A stretch of DNA of 64,000 nucleotides, taken from the NCBI GenBank assembly GCA_021789975.1, contig JAJYIT010000004.1, forward strand, positions 62,001-126,000, given 5' to 3'. Both the position numbers and the translations under genes were made by a program. Under the pieces are notes generated by a model. The model was not told the origin of the DNA. It saw only the letters and a list, made by a program, of their open reading frames with translations, and ran no database searches. Of the stretch, positions 1 through 9,723 are shown in pieces (the first letter of the stretch is position 1; each line of letters opens with the position of its first letter). This DNA comes from Bacteroidota bacterium. Lineage in GTDB: Bacteria > Bacteroidota > Ignavibacteria > Kryptoniales > JAKASW01.

Positions 1-178
1 GAGTAACATAGCCGTCGGATGATAGCTTGTAGCTGATAGTCGTGGTAGGATTAAAGGGAATCGGATAATTCTCCAGAGCTCCATCCTTCAATCGCTGATC
101 GCCGGCTGCTTTCGAAGATCCCGCTTGAAAGAACTGCTCATAGCTTCCATCGGCATTCTCGCAGGGTGTCTCCGTAAT
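1..178 (-). pseudogene. 3' fragment of a secreted protein with T9SS C-terminal sorting domain (runs off left edge)
   Basis: Read on the minus strand, this edge encodes an open frame containing ENYPIPFNPTTTISYKL, the hallmark start of the Por/T9SS C-terminal sorting domain that directs proteins through the type IX secretion system to the cell surface. The preceding segment (ending SKAAGDQRLKDGALE) is typical linker. The frame continues off the left edge, so the end of the domain is not visible. Going upstream, the frame meets a TGA stop at about position 212 without any start codon, and the plus strand from position 177 on encodes an unrelated transposase tail. The gene therefore appears cut near position 178, and this is the 3' remnant of a broken gene. 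The function of the missing N-terminal part is unknown. Confidence 0.6.
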
Positions 179-359
179 GCAAAACGTAAAGCGATGGAGG
201 AACAGCAGTCAGATCCAGAGGTGGACCGCTACGGCGTTATTGGAAGCAGAGAAGAAGTTCAGAAAGATAACGGGATTTAAATCGATGAGCGTACTGGTTG
301 CTGCGCTCGATGAAGAATACCGACGAAGAACACTTGACACCAAACAATTAGCAGCATAA
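177..359 (+). pseudogene. C-terminal fragment of an IS256-type (mutator) transposase
   Basis: A 60-codon frame encodes NVKRWRNSSQIQRWTATALL followed by EAEKKFRKITGF and a short helical tail. This pattern (hydrophilic RW, then an amphipathic helix with ALLEAEKxFRKI) matches my memory of the extreme C-terminus of IS256/mutator transposases. The DDE catalytic domain, which would lie upstream, is absent: the sequence before position 177 belongs to a different, oppositely oriented coding fragment. It is therefore an insertion-sequence remnant, not a functional transposase. No terminal inverted repeat could be identified with confidence downstream. Family assignment rests on pattern memory only. 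Confidence 0.6.
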
Positions 360-557
360 TTTTATGCCTCGGATACACTTCGCCTTCGGAATTCCAACGG
401 AGAAAGGGGCATCATCCTTATTAAGCTTGGTGCGTACCTGGTGAAACTTTGTACAATATCTCGCACGCTGGAATTTGCAGTTGGTTTCCTATGTGCTGTT
501 ACTGCTGGGCAACTCGCTCAGCGATTGACGACCCGAACCACGATGCACACTCTCGGG

Positions 558-3500
558 CTACGGCCTGATTCCTATCTCCATCTCATGCCTCTGCACCACA
601 TATTCCGAATACGGCGCGATATAAACATTCTTGATCGTCGGTGCTAGATTGTCGTCACTGCCCTGCCTCAGAACTAGCACGATGCTGTTCGTCCCTTTCA
701 TATTCAGCCATCCATCAGGCAAATAGAAATCCTTTTGCGGGCCGCGCGATGAGTACCTGCCGAACAATCTGCCATTGATCCAGATCTGTGCGCTTCCTGT
801 CGACTCCATGTGCAGCCGCCATGGAATTATCCAGCCGGGTTTTGCAGGCAAAGTGAAATCGCCTCTGTACCATGTTATGCCGTCGGTCTGTGCTGCCTGC
901 GAAAATCGTGTGAATGGTTTCCAGTTTAAGTTGTCGAATGATGTTTTCTCCCACCCCGCAATCTCTCCGGCAAGTTCATAATGATATTTCAGACTCACAT
1001 CAAGTGGTTCGGGGGTTCCCCACTTCAGGACGACAGGTCTCCATATGCCGCCGCCGCCCTGCGTGTTCTGAACATAAAGGGCAATAACATTCTCTCCCGG
1101 TTTGCCTAATTTTGCGAGCGAGACGGTGAACGGTATGTCATAACCGTAGTTGTCGGCCGCGAAGTGTCCGTTGACAAAAACAAACGCATTGTCGTCCACA
1201 CCCTTGAAAGTAATCGACGTGTTTGACCTAAGAGCTTCTTCCGTAAGCATTACACTCTTCCTGAACCACCATCCTTTGTTGGGCCTGATGAAGCTTTGAC
1301 TACCGTTCCCGACTTTGACTTCGTGCCAGGACGCGTCGTTGAAATCCGGAGATGCCTGCTGAGGGCTGTTCTTCGGCAACGGTTCCGGCTTCGGTGAATG
1401 CTTCCAATCATCCAGTGCGGTGATCTGGCCGTCCGCGGAATAGGAGATCGACTTGAGTCCCTTGTGCTGTTCCATGAATCCACCGTTTGGCCATCCTTCA
1501 TTTTCATAATAAATGTCTATCTGGTGTTTTCCTGCGCTCAATTCCGTGGCTGACAAACTCTCCTCGTCGCTCCCTGTCAGACCAGGCACAACTTTGCCAT
1601 CAACCAGCACGGAATGCCAATCATCGTAATAGTAATCGCACTTAAGCAGTCCATTCTTCAGGAACGTAAATTCGCCGGAGTAGACCGTGTAACCACCCCT
1701 GGTGTCACCATCGATATCGAGAGGAAGAATGCTATCGCCACTTACGGGTGCTTCTTTCCAGGCGACTTCAGTTTGTGCTTGTGCGTCCGACCTGACCTTC
1801 AGGTCTCTTATCGGGATCGGGCGTAATGTGAAGTCGGGCGTCGTAAATGAAAAATTCACCATACCTGTTCTTGGAGATATGACACTTCTCACGGGCTTAC
1901 CGTCCATCGTCACCGATGAAACTTTGCCGGCGGCCAGCACGGCAAAAGTGTTGTCCCCCGGCCGGGTCTGCAGACGCAACCCAAGATCACTTCCATTGTG
2001 TCCACCTTTCTCCATCAGGTATGAGTCCGAAACGATAGTGACAGGACCCGACTTCGTCTCAAATACCCGCGACCTTGCGGCCCTTTCCTCGGTAGTCAGC
2101 AGAACGTAAAGATTATTGCACTTGAGTAGCTCATCTCCCTGCTTTACGTCTCCGGTACAATAGCTTGTACCAGCATAGATGGACGCTTCCTGGCCCGGAG
2201 TGCCGTATGCAACGATGAGAGGCTTGTCACCTACCGTTGCAATGGCGGAGATGGGGACGTTGGAATAATGCAGGACCTCGCCGTTAGGAAAAGGAAGCTC
2301 GACGGGTAGGAGATAAGAGCCTCTCGCTTCAAGATGAACATCGATGTTTGCCTCCGAACCCAACGGAGTTTTGAAGCTCACTCTGGCATTCACCGGCTGA
2401 TCTTTCTTGTTCCACACGAAGATGAATCCGGACTTTCCATCCGTCCTGAGAATTGCCTCGACATCTTTGTTGTCGCAAGTAGCGCCGCCTTTCACCTCGT
2501 GAGAGTTGATAAGATGGTCCCCTTCCAGCCTGATGAAGTCACCGATAAGCTTCACACGCCGGTACTTTTCCCACAGCCCGCCGGGTTCCGAGATAGGGGC
2601 CGTGTAATCATAGCTGGTCGTCTTGTCGAACGATCCCCAGTACCCGAAGTTTGTACCACCATACAGCATGTAATAGCTCAGTGCTTTGATCCCGTGTGCA
2701 ATCACATAATCTGTGAGATCGGCAATCTGGTTAGGACCGAAGTCTTCAACTCGCCTGACACTCTTGTCGCCTTCTTCTGAGAACCATCCGCCCTGAAGCT
2801 CTGTGATCATCGGAGGTGACGACGGCTCTTCGCTTTTCATCAGGTCGATCGAATGCCGCGTGCTTTCAATGTTCCATCCGGGATAGAAATTGCACGCATC
2901 CATTATCTGCGAAAAGACGGAATCGTACTTGTCGCGGACCTGTTTCGTCCAGCAAGTAATTATCGGGATGTTGATTCCGTTTTGTATCGCAGTCTCATAG
3001 AGAGACTTAAGATAAATGATCTTCTGGCTGTCGGGTAGGGGATAATAATCGTATTCGTTCTCGATTTGCATCAGTATGATGTTGCCCCCGTTTGTGATGA
3101 GATGCTTCCGAATAACGGGCAGGACTTCATCGTACCAGTATTTCGACCAACTTATATCCGCAGCCGAAGCCGTTCTGTATCCAACGTCCTTCCCTTCAAG
3201 CCATAATGGAAATCCACCAACGTTCCACTCCGCGCAAATATACGGACCCGGTCTGACGATGACATACAGCCCTGCTTTTTGGCAATCATCAAGAAACCTG
3301 TCGAGCGGTTCAAAGTTCGGATGTCCTTGTTCCCTCTCATGCCAGTTCCATGGAACGTAGGTTTCGATCGTATTGAACCCGGCAGCCTTTATTTTCTCGA
3401 GTCGGTCCATCCAGTCCGACGAATCGCACCTGAAGTAGTGGAAGCTGCCGCTGTAAATGAAGACCGGTTTGCCGTGAATAATGAAACCGTCGTGGTTGTA

Positions 3501-3617
3501 GCTGATGATATCGGGGTGGGAAAACTTGATAGGAAACCTCTTCCTTTGTTGCGGCGCACCGCTGAAAGTCGTCAAGAATATCAGTATGCTGGAAATAGTA
3601 AAAAGGAATTTTTGCAT
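558..3617 (-). CDS. GH35 family beta-galactosidase, secreted
   Basis: Predicted exo-beta-galactosidase of glycoside hydrolase family 35, about 1019 residues. I chose the ATG at 3617 because GAGGTGA lies just upstream and the protein then opens with a signal peptide (MQKFLFTISSILIFLTTFSG); the frame stays open 32 codons further upstream. The TIM-barrel N-terminus carries the family segments IYSGSFHYFR and RPGPYICAEW. The predicted acid/base Glu is in QIENEY (about residue 188) and the nucleophile Glu in TELQGGW (about residue 273). The C-terminal half contains jelly-roll, sugar-binding-like domains (for example FVFVNGHF and IWINGRLFGRY), as in large GH35 enzymes. There is no T9SS tail, so periplasmic or outer-membrane-associated action on beta-galactosides is likely. 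It lies about 100 bp downstream of a lipoprotein gene on the same strand. Confidence 0.9.
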   Translation of the reverse strand: MQKFLFTISSILIFLTTFSGAPQQRKRFPIKFSHPDIISYNHDGFIIHGKPVFIYSGSFHYFRCDSSDWMDRLEKIKAAGFNTIETYVPWNWHEREQGHPNFEPLDRFLDDCQKAGLYVIVRPGPYICAEWNVGGFPLWLEGKDVGYRTASAADISWSKYWYDEVLPVIRKHLITNGGNIILMQIENEYDYYPLPDSQKIIYLKSLYETAIQNGINIPIITCWTKQVRDKYDSVFSQIMDACNFYPGWNIESTRHSIDLMKSEEPSSPPMITELQGGWFSEEGDKSVRRVEDFGPNQIADLTDYVIAHGIKALSYYMLYGGTNFGYWGSFDKTTSYDYTAPISEPGGLWEKYRRVKLIGDFIRLEGDHLINSHEVKGGATCDNKDVEAILRTDGKSGFIFVWNKKDQPVNARVSFKTPLGSEANIDVHLEARGSYLLPVELPFPNGEVLHYSNVPISAIATVGDKPLIVAYGTPGQEASIYAGTSYCTGDVKQGDELLKCNNLYVLLTTEERAARSRVFETKSGPVTIVSDSYLMEKGGHNGSDLGLRLQTRPGDNTFAVLAAGKVSSVTMDGKPVRSVISPRTGMVNFSFTTPDFTLRPIPIRDLKVRSDAQAQTEVAWKEAPVSGDSILPLDIDGDTRGGYTVYSGEFTFLKNGLLKCDYYYDDWHSVLVDGKVVPGLTGSDEESLSATELSAGKHQIDIYYENEGWPNGGFMEQHKGLKSISYSADGQITALDDWKHSPKPEPLPKNSPQQASPDFNDASWHEVKVGNGSQSFIRPNKGWWFRKSVMLTEEALRSNTSITFKGVDDNAFVFVNGHFAADNYGYDIPFTVSLAKLGKPGENVIALYVQNTQGGGGIWRPVVLKWGTPEPLDVSLKYHYELAGEIAGWEKTSFDNLNWKPFTRFSQAAQTDGITWYRGDFTLPAKPGWIIPWRLHMESTGSAQIWINGRLFGRYSSRGPQKDFYLPDGWLNMKGTNSIVLVLRQGSDDNLAPTIKNVYIAPYSEYVVQRHEMEIGIRP

Positions 3618-3719
3618 TTTGCTCACCTCAGATATCAAAAGTGACTCGAAGATTGGTGGCGATGAACCTGACAGCCGCGTCGCGTACAACGATCGAAACA
3701 ACGGCCGGTTCATCTTGAT

Positions 3720-4538
3720 TTACGAAGAAACAGTTTCAAGAACGCCCGGAAACCTATTCCCGTCGGCATCATAAATATTCATGAACATCGTGCTCGGATA
3801 TTTCAACAAATGACGGTTGGCGATCTTTGATACAGCAGCAAAAGGCCCTGAATACGAATAAGCAAAGTAGACCGTTGAGGCCATCGGCGTGGCAAACGGA
3901 TATGTCGAGACAATCCTTCCGGATTTGACGGCAAAATAATAGTAATAACCATCCGCAAGTGTGGTTGGCGCCGCGCCTGCCATTTTTAACGAGTCCAACA
4001 GGGACGACACTACCGTGTCCATACCCGTGCCGCCATAAGACACCCATCCCCACAACGTATTCGATGGAACCCGTGTCAACACCGGGTTTGTGTAATTAAC
4101 CCATGATGTATCGCTGCCCGACAGTACGATGGAAGTGTTGCTAACTGCCAGGCCGAGTGTATTCCAGACGCCGTTCACGATGAAATTGAGCTTGTAGTTG
4201 CCTGGGCCGAGATTTCCGAGGGAGACCGTCGCGATCACGGGGACGACGATCGCCACGCAAGGATTGGGTGACACGTATATGCCGGAGAAATTAACGGTGT
4301 AAGAATTTCCGGAGTGTGAAACGCTCGTTACGACCGACTCACAAGGACTGCCGAATTCTGCAGCGACGCATTTGAGCTCGATCGTTCTCTGAGAGCTTGA
4401 AAGGGTCTCAAACGGCTGGACGGCGACTTTGTCTCTTATTGGCGCGATGTTGCCCGACCCACCGTTACCGCCGCAACCGGCAAGCTCGAAGCATGTCACC
4501 ACTGACAAAATAACTACAGCAATCTTTCTATAGTACAT
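3720..4538 (-). CDS. putative lipoprotein of unknown function
   Basis: About 272 residues. The ATG at 4538 is preceded by GGAGAAGAA and gives a lipoprotein signal: MYYRKIAVVILSVVTCFELA followed by the lipobox cysteine (LAGC) and a Gly/Ser/Asn-rich spacer. The rest is rich in Ser, Thr and Val with beta-strand-like alternation (for example NSYTVNFSGIYVSPNP), suggesting one or two immunoglobulin-like beta-sandwich folds. I recognise no enzyme motif. It lies upstream of and in the same direction as the GH35 beta-galactosidase and could be transcribed with it, but the two need not act together. Confidence 0.7.
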   Translation of the reverse strand: MYYRKIAVVILSVVTCFELAGCGGNGGSGNIAPIRDKVAVQPFETLSSSQRTIELKCVAAEFGSPCESVVTSVSHSGNSYTVNFSGIYVSPNPCVAIVVPVIATVSLGNLGPGNYKLNFIVNGVWNTLGLAVSNTSIVLSGSDTSWVNYTNPVLTRVPSNTLWGWVSYGGTGMDTVVSSLLDSLKMAGAAPTTLADGYYYYFAVKSGRIVSTYPFATPMASTVYFAYSYSGPFAAVSKIANRHLLKYPSTMFMNIYDADGNRFPGVLETVSS

Positions 4539-4707
4539 CGTGACTTCTTCTCCACAAGGCATTGACGATTTGTGATCATCTCCCTTTAGCGATTTTAACA
4601 ACGCCGATCCGAATTTGCAATGTAATACAAAGAACAGGTTGAGATTTGAGTTTCCTTTCTCTGCTTGTTAAATTGACCATCGCCAATCAATCTCAACGGA
4701 GTTAGAA

Positions 4708-5622
4708 ATGGGTTTACTTGTTGTCGGGTCTCTCGCGCTTGACACCATAGAGACGCCGTTCGGTCGTGCGGACATGGTGGCAGGCGGTAGCGCGGTTTAC
4801 ATATCTGCTGCGGCATCATACTTTGCGGCACCCATACGGCTGGTGGGGGTGGTGGGAAGCGACTTCCCGAAATCCGAGTTAGAGTATCTTGAATCACGCG
4901 GCGTGGACCTGGCAGGCCTCCAGACTATCGAGGGCGGGAAGACATTCCATTGGAGCGGTAGGTACCACTACGATTTGAACGAGCGCGATTCGCTGAGGAC
5001 CGACCTCAATGTCTTCGAGACATTCAGCCCGGTTATACCGCCCGGTTACCGAAAGAGCAGATACGTGATCCTGGGAAATATCGATCCGATACTTCAGAGG
5101 CGTGTCATAGAATCGATGGACCAGAAGCCCGAATTGATTGTATGTGATACGATGAACTTCTGGATCCAGGGCAAGCACGATGAGCTGATGAAGACGCTTA
5201 AGCTGGTAGATGTAATCATAGTCAACGATTCAGAGGCACGCCTATTATCCTCTGAGCCGAACCTCATCAAAGCTGCAAAGCTCATTATGAAGCTCGGCCC
5301 TCGCATTGTGATCATAAAGAAAGGCGAACACGGTGCACTCCTGTTCACAGGCGACACTATCTTTGCCGCACCGGCATTTCCGCTTGAGTTTATATATGAT
5401 CCGACAGGTGCCGGTGACGCATTCGCGGGCGGCTTCGTCGGCCATCTTGCACGCACGGAAGACCTTTCAGACGAAAATATAAAACGCGCGGTAGTCTACG
5501 GAAGTGCCATGGCTTCATTCTCCGTAACGAAATTCGGCATAAAAGGGCTTAAAGATCTCTCCGACATTGAAATAATGGGACGCTACCGTGACTTCATTGA
5601 GCTATCGAGAGTCGCAGACTAA
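4708..5622 (+). CDS. PfkB/ribokinase-family sugar or nucleoside kinase
   Basis: A 304-residue kinase of the PfkB (ribokinase) superfamily, which phosphorylates a sugar or nucleoside hydroxyl with ATP. The N-terminus has the family glycine-rich sugar-binding element (VAGGSAVYISAAAS). The C-terminus has the PfkB signature with the catalytic base in DPTGAGDAFAGGF (about residues 231-243). The middle has the NDSEARLL segment before the ATP-binding half. The ATG at 4708 follows CGGAG. The stop overlaps the start of mtnA by 35 bp, so the two are translationally linked. MtnA needs methylthioribose 1-phosphate; a PfkB protein fused in one operon with it is a candidate supplier, but the true substrate cannot be read from sequence. 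Adenosine, ribose or another sugar are equally possible. Confidence 0.85.
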   Translation: MGLLVVGSLALDTIETPFGRADMVAGGSAVYISAAASYFAAPIRLVGVVGSDFPKSELEYLESRGVDLAGLQTIEGGKTFHWSGRYHYDLNERDSLRTDLNVFETFSPVIPPGYRKSRYVILGNIDPILQRRVIESMDQKPELIVCDTMNFWIQGKHDELMKTLKLVDVIIVNDSEARLLSSEPNLIKAAKLIMKLGPRIVIIKKGEHGALLFTGDTIFAAPAFPLEFIYDPTGAGDAFAGGFVGHLARTEDLSDENIKRAVVYGSAMASFSVTKFGIKGLKDLSDIEIMGRYRDFIELSRVAD

Positions 5623-6661
5623 CACTCCACAGGATGGGTACCACCTTCCCGACGCTATAAGATGGAGCAACGGAAAGGTCGTGATAATCGACCAGACCCG
5701 TCTTCCCCTCGACGAAGAATTCCTGTCATCCGACAACTACCGTGACGTGTGTGAATGGATTAAGTCGCTGAGCATCAGAGGTGCGCCGTCAATCGGAATC
5801 GCGGCCGCGTATGCTGCGTCGCTGGCCGCTTACGAATGCGACTCGACTGGAGCCATCGATACAAAGTTAGAGACCGCACTGCAGGTCATCCTTGCTACCA
5901 GGCCCACCGCGGTAAATATCAGAAACATAATTGAACGATTGAGGAAACTTGATGTCTTAGGTAGAAGTGTCGGTAATGTGTTCCTCGAAGAGGCTGACAA
6001 GATTCTCAAAGAAGAGATCGAATCCTGCAGGAAGATCGGCAAGTTCGGACTCGAATTGATACCCGATAGAGCCGTTATCCTGACTCATTGTCATACCGGC
6101 GGACTTGCGACAGGCGGTTACGGGACTGCCCTCGGAATGATCCGTGCCGCGCACGAAGCAGGCAAAGATGTGATGGTTCTCGTTGACGAGACACGTCCGC
6201 TCCTCCAGGGGGCGAGATTGACGGCCTGGGAGCTGCAGAAACTAGGGATAGAATTCAGATTGATAGTTGACGGTGCTTCAGGAATAGCTATGCGGAAATT
6301 CAAGGCCGACCTGGCAGTTGTCGGAGCCGACAGGATCGCAACCAACGGAGATACGGCAAACAAGATCGGGACTTATAATCTCTCAGTCCTCTGCAAAGAG
6401 AACGGTGTACCATTTTATGTCGCTGCACCATCTTCGAGCTTCGATTCTGCGGCGACATCAGGAGATGACATTCCAATTGAAGAGAGAAACCCTGACGAGG
6501 TGACTCACTTCAGAGAATGCCGATCCGCACCCGACAACATATCTGTGTATGCACCGGCATTCGACGTCACCCCTGGAGAGAACGTAGCCGCGTTTGTCAC
6601 CGAGGAGGGAATTATCAGAAAGCCATACCGCGCGAACATAGGAACCCTGCTTCGCGATTAA
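5588..6661 (+). CDS. mtnA: S-methyl-5-thioribose-1-phosphate isomerase
   Basis: A 357-residue member of the MtnA/eIF2B-like isomerase family, converting methylthioribose 1-phosphate to methylthioribulose 1-phosphate in methionine salvage. The family N-terminus (WSNGKVVIIDQTRLP), RGAPSIGIAAAY, the catalytic cysteine in THCHTGGLATGGYG (Cys168) and the catalytic aspartate in VGADRIATNGD (Asp248) are all present, so it is probably active. The likely start is a GTG at 5588 inside the end of the PfkB kinase gene; a TTG three codons later is the alternative. No mtnB, mtnC, mtnD or mtnP is in the window. The pathway downstream may be complete elsewhere or may be the shorter aldolase-type shunt. Confidence 0.92.
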   Translation: MTSLSYRESQTNTPQDGYHLPDAIRWSNGKVVIIDQTRLPLDEEFLSSDNYRDVCEWIKSLSIRGAPSIGIAAAYAASLAAYECDSTGAIDTKLETALQVILATRPTAVNIRNIIERLRKLDVLGRSVGNVFLEEADKILKEEIESCRKIGKFGLELIPDRAVILTHCHTGGLATGGYGTALGMIRAAHEAGKDVMVLVDETRPLLQGARLTAWELQKLGIEFRLIVDGASGIAMRKFKADLAVVGADRIATNGDTANKIGTYNLSVLCKENGVPFYVAAPSSSFDSAATSGDDIPIEERNPDEVTHFRECRSAPDNISVYAPAFDVTPGENVAAFVTEEGIIRKPYRANIGTLLRD

Positions 6662-6677
6662 CACAGAGCCCCGCCGG

Positions 6678-9187
6678 TTATGACCCGCAATTGTAGCTCA
6701 ACCCGATAACCGGAATTATCCCAAGCAGTGTGAGCGGCTGTGCAATCGGATTTCCCTTCCGATCATAGGTATAATCATATGACCATATATTTCTTCTGTT
6801 AAAGAGATTTGTAATGTCAAGATATACCTGGGCGGGGTTGTTGAATAGAAGAAATGACTTTGCAAACCTGACGTCCACCCTTTCGTAGGCTGGATAGTGC
6901 CCATAGTTTTTCGCTCCTTCTACCCAGCGGCTTATCATCGTAGCTGAATCAACTGCGACGTACGATGGCGTATATGCATATCCACTGCCATAGAATGCCC
7001 TGAGGTATATCGTCCACTTGTTGCCCGGCATCCAGGTCACGGCCATAGAAGCAGTGTGTCGCTGGTCGGAAATCCGCGGGTAGTAGCTGACATCACCGGA
7101 GTCCTTCTCCTTCGTCACGAGATAGCCGTAGCTAAATGTCAAATCGAACCTGTTCAGTTTCATATCGTAATGAAAGTCAATCCCCCTTGCGAAGCCGGTT
7201 CCGACTCCCGCGGCTATGTCATAATACAGACCGCCCCAGGGAAGGCTTATCGCCGGTATCAGATCCGAATAGTTTTTTTGGTACAGTTGTATCTAGAAGT
7301 CAAACCGATCCGACATGATCTTTTTGAAACCGACAAAGTACTGAGTCGCCTTCTGCATCTGCGTGTTGTTCGCCGATGGCTCGGACATTTTGAGCTGGTT
7401 GTAAGTCGGCAACTGGTAGTAGATCCCCCACGATGCGATCAGATCGATTCCGGGCGGCGTCGAGTAGAAGAGGTTGGCTCTTAGCGAGTACCTCCCTTCT
7501 TTCGCAAGACTGAAATAGTCGTAACGTACCCCAAGGGTCAACCGAAACTGGTCCGTAAACCGCATACGCTGTTGCAGGAAACCGTCGACGATCACGCCCG
7601 CGGCGTTTATCGACGTCGTATCCATCATTGTCTGTCCTGAATTGACAACCTCGACAGTTGTATCCGGAAAATGGTTTACGTTGGTTTTCATGATGCTAGT
7701 AGAGTACATATCCGGATTGTAAATGTAGGAATTCCTTTTCGCTTCAACGCCGGCGTTGAAGTTCATGAGAGGTGACAAAATGTAGTCGATCTCCTCTCTC
7801 ATTGAGAATGAAGTCATCGAAAGCTTATAGTTCTGCCCCTTTTCCTCGAGCCAACTCGACCAAAGCTGTGGAAAAGCTGCATAAGTAACGTAGAGGCTGT
7901 TCTCCTGGACAGGGGTCTGGTGTCCGAAATCTCCTGAGTAGTAAATCAAGGTATGAGTGGCAAGGTTCTCATTCACGACATCATCATAATGCAGTGCGAG
8001 GAGGGCATTTGAATAATGGTCGTCAAACGTCTCGACATTGTCCGAGGACTGGGCGATCATCGTCTCTTTCCCATGGAACGTTCCTTTCTGAGACGAAGCA
8101 CCATAGAGGTTTGCGGGACTCTGCGAAGCATCGTCTTTTGAGTAAAGGTAATCGATTTTCACTTTGCTTACATCCGTTGGATGCCAGGCGATGTTTCCTT
8201 GTATATCGTAGTATCCTGCATAAGCGTTAGGTATGATATTCACTTCTTTTACCAGGTACCCCATGTAGCTTATTCTCGCAGCGAGGACAAACGAAGCCGT
8301 CTTGCCTAACGGACCCTGGACGCTGCAGACATGTCAAGAGGCGTAATGTCCGCAGTGCCTTTGATATGGTCTGTGGTGCCTTCGACATATTGTATACTTG
8401 TTACGGAACTCAATGCATCTCCATACCGCGCACCGAAACCGCCGGAGCTGAAGTCGAGGCTTCTCACAATATCTGAATTGAAAATGCTGAGGCTCGCCAG
8501 AGCGATTTCTTTTATATGATACGGGTCATAAACCTCTGCACCATCGATGAGGACAGTGTTCTCGTCCCAGGTGCCACCTCTTACGTCTACCTTAGCGCTG
8601 GCTTCGTTGTCAGAACTGACCCCAGGTATGAGCTGGAGCGTTCTCAACGGATCACGTGTCACACCGCTGAATTCCCTGATCTGAGCGTTCCCCAATTCCA
8701 ACGAGTTTTGGATCGGGTTGGATTTCCTGACTGCCGTCACGATCAGTCCGCTCAAAGGTACCACGGTGGGCGTCAGTGCCACGATCAGCCGTGAATCGTA
8801 TTTGCCCGCATCGATGGAAGACCGTTTGTAGCCGATGAACGACACCACTAGCTTAGCCCCGCTCTCAGGGAGCGAAACGGTGAATTCGCCATCGGCATTA
8901 GTGTTTATACGGTACCCGGTAGTCTGCACAAATACGTCGGCAAAAGGCAATCCCTCGCCGGTGCTACCATCCACTACTCTACCGTGTACAACACGAATTC
9001 TCTCAGAGGAAAGAACTGTGCCGGTGAATACGACAAGAAGGAGGATGAATTCTGCAATCCGCAACCCTATTGATGCCGGCGTGGCTTTTGATGGGATGCG
9101 AAGTGTATCCTGGCACGTTTCAGCAATCGCATGTCCGCAAAGTGTGGCAACTTGCCGATATCTGCTATGTGCTTCTGCACCATTCAT
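6678..9187 (-). pseudogene. TonB-dependent receptor with one frameshift and one in-frame amber stop
   Basis: A single outer-membrane receptor gene is broken into three open segments. The ATG at 9187 follows AGGAG. The first part has a membrane helix or signal, a carboxypeptidase-D-like regulatory domain (VHGRVVDGSTGEGLPFADVFV) and the TonB plug (QLIPGVSSDNEASAKVDVRG, VLIDGAEVYDPYH). Near 8310-8325 the frame shifts by one base: after DMSAAS the natural continuation VQGPLGKTASFVLAARISYM is in another frame. The beta-barrel then reads to a TAG at 7293-7295 (MSDRFDF-stop-IQLYQKNYSDL), after which the same frame continues to the end of the barrel at 6678. The intact receptor would be about 835 residues and would take up a nutrient or chelate through TonB. 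As it stands it should not make a working receptor unless the lesions are assembly errors. Confidence 0.88.
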
Positions 9188-9723
9188 ACTCCTATCGAGC
9201 TTACTCCAACTCAATTAAGCGGTAAAAGACTACGAGCGATCACGTCTTAAGCCAATGCCGACAGAATCGAGGACAAAGGGGTGCGTGTATTGCCATACTA
9301 TTTCATCGGCATTTCTCCTCAGGAATCAAGGGCTTGAACGGCGCGATAAGATTCAAGATATGTCTTGCAGTAAGCCCGCGGGGATATAGAGAACGTCAAT
9401 CCGAACGAGGCGATGTTTCGATTAGTTCCCCACGGGGTCGTGTTGCATTGTGGCGATTGAAAGAGTTGAGACGTTGACATGCCGAATCGTCATGGATCGG
9501 ATTTGCAAATTTCAAATTGGCAGGTGTCCCAAGAGGATTTCTTGTTAACTACCTTTTCTTGCTGATCCGTTGTTCTCCGCTTCTTCCTAAAGCTCACCCC
9601 CCGAATGGTGGCTCGCGGTTCCCGCCCGGCCGTTCCTTTTTAGCGGATGCCGACGCAGTATTAGTCGCAAAATCCGGATGGAAATCGCCTTACCTCCACG
9701 GCTCGCAGGTGTTAAATTGATAC
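9188..9723. other. gap without a convincing gene, between TonB receptor and recO
   Basis: About 535 bp between two divergent genes; promoters for both should lie here. The only notable frame is a 53-codon ATG frame on the minus strand (9480 down to 9319) containing TTPWGTNRNIASFGLTFSI, which resembles the last strand of a small outer-membrane protein but has no Shine-Dalgarno sequence. It may be a remnant. I see no riboswitch consensus upstream of the receptor. Confidence 0.4.

Noticed and set aside
6674-6713. CCGGTTAT/ATAACCGG inverted repeat after mtnA as a terminator
   Set aside because: Loop of 24 bases, no T-run, and the right arm lies inside the receptor coding sequence.
9108-9124. TGGCACG-containing segment resembling a sigma-54 promoter
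   Set aside because: GG-GC spacing is nine, not ten, and it lies inside the receptor coding region.
9188-9516. Cobalamin or other riboswitch upstream of the TonB receptor
   Set aside because: No recognisable B12-box or other conserved riboswitch core on the minus strand.
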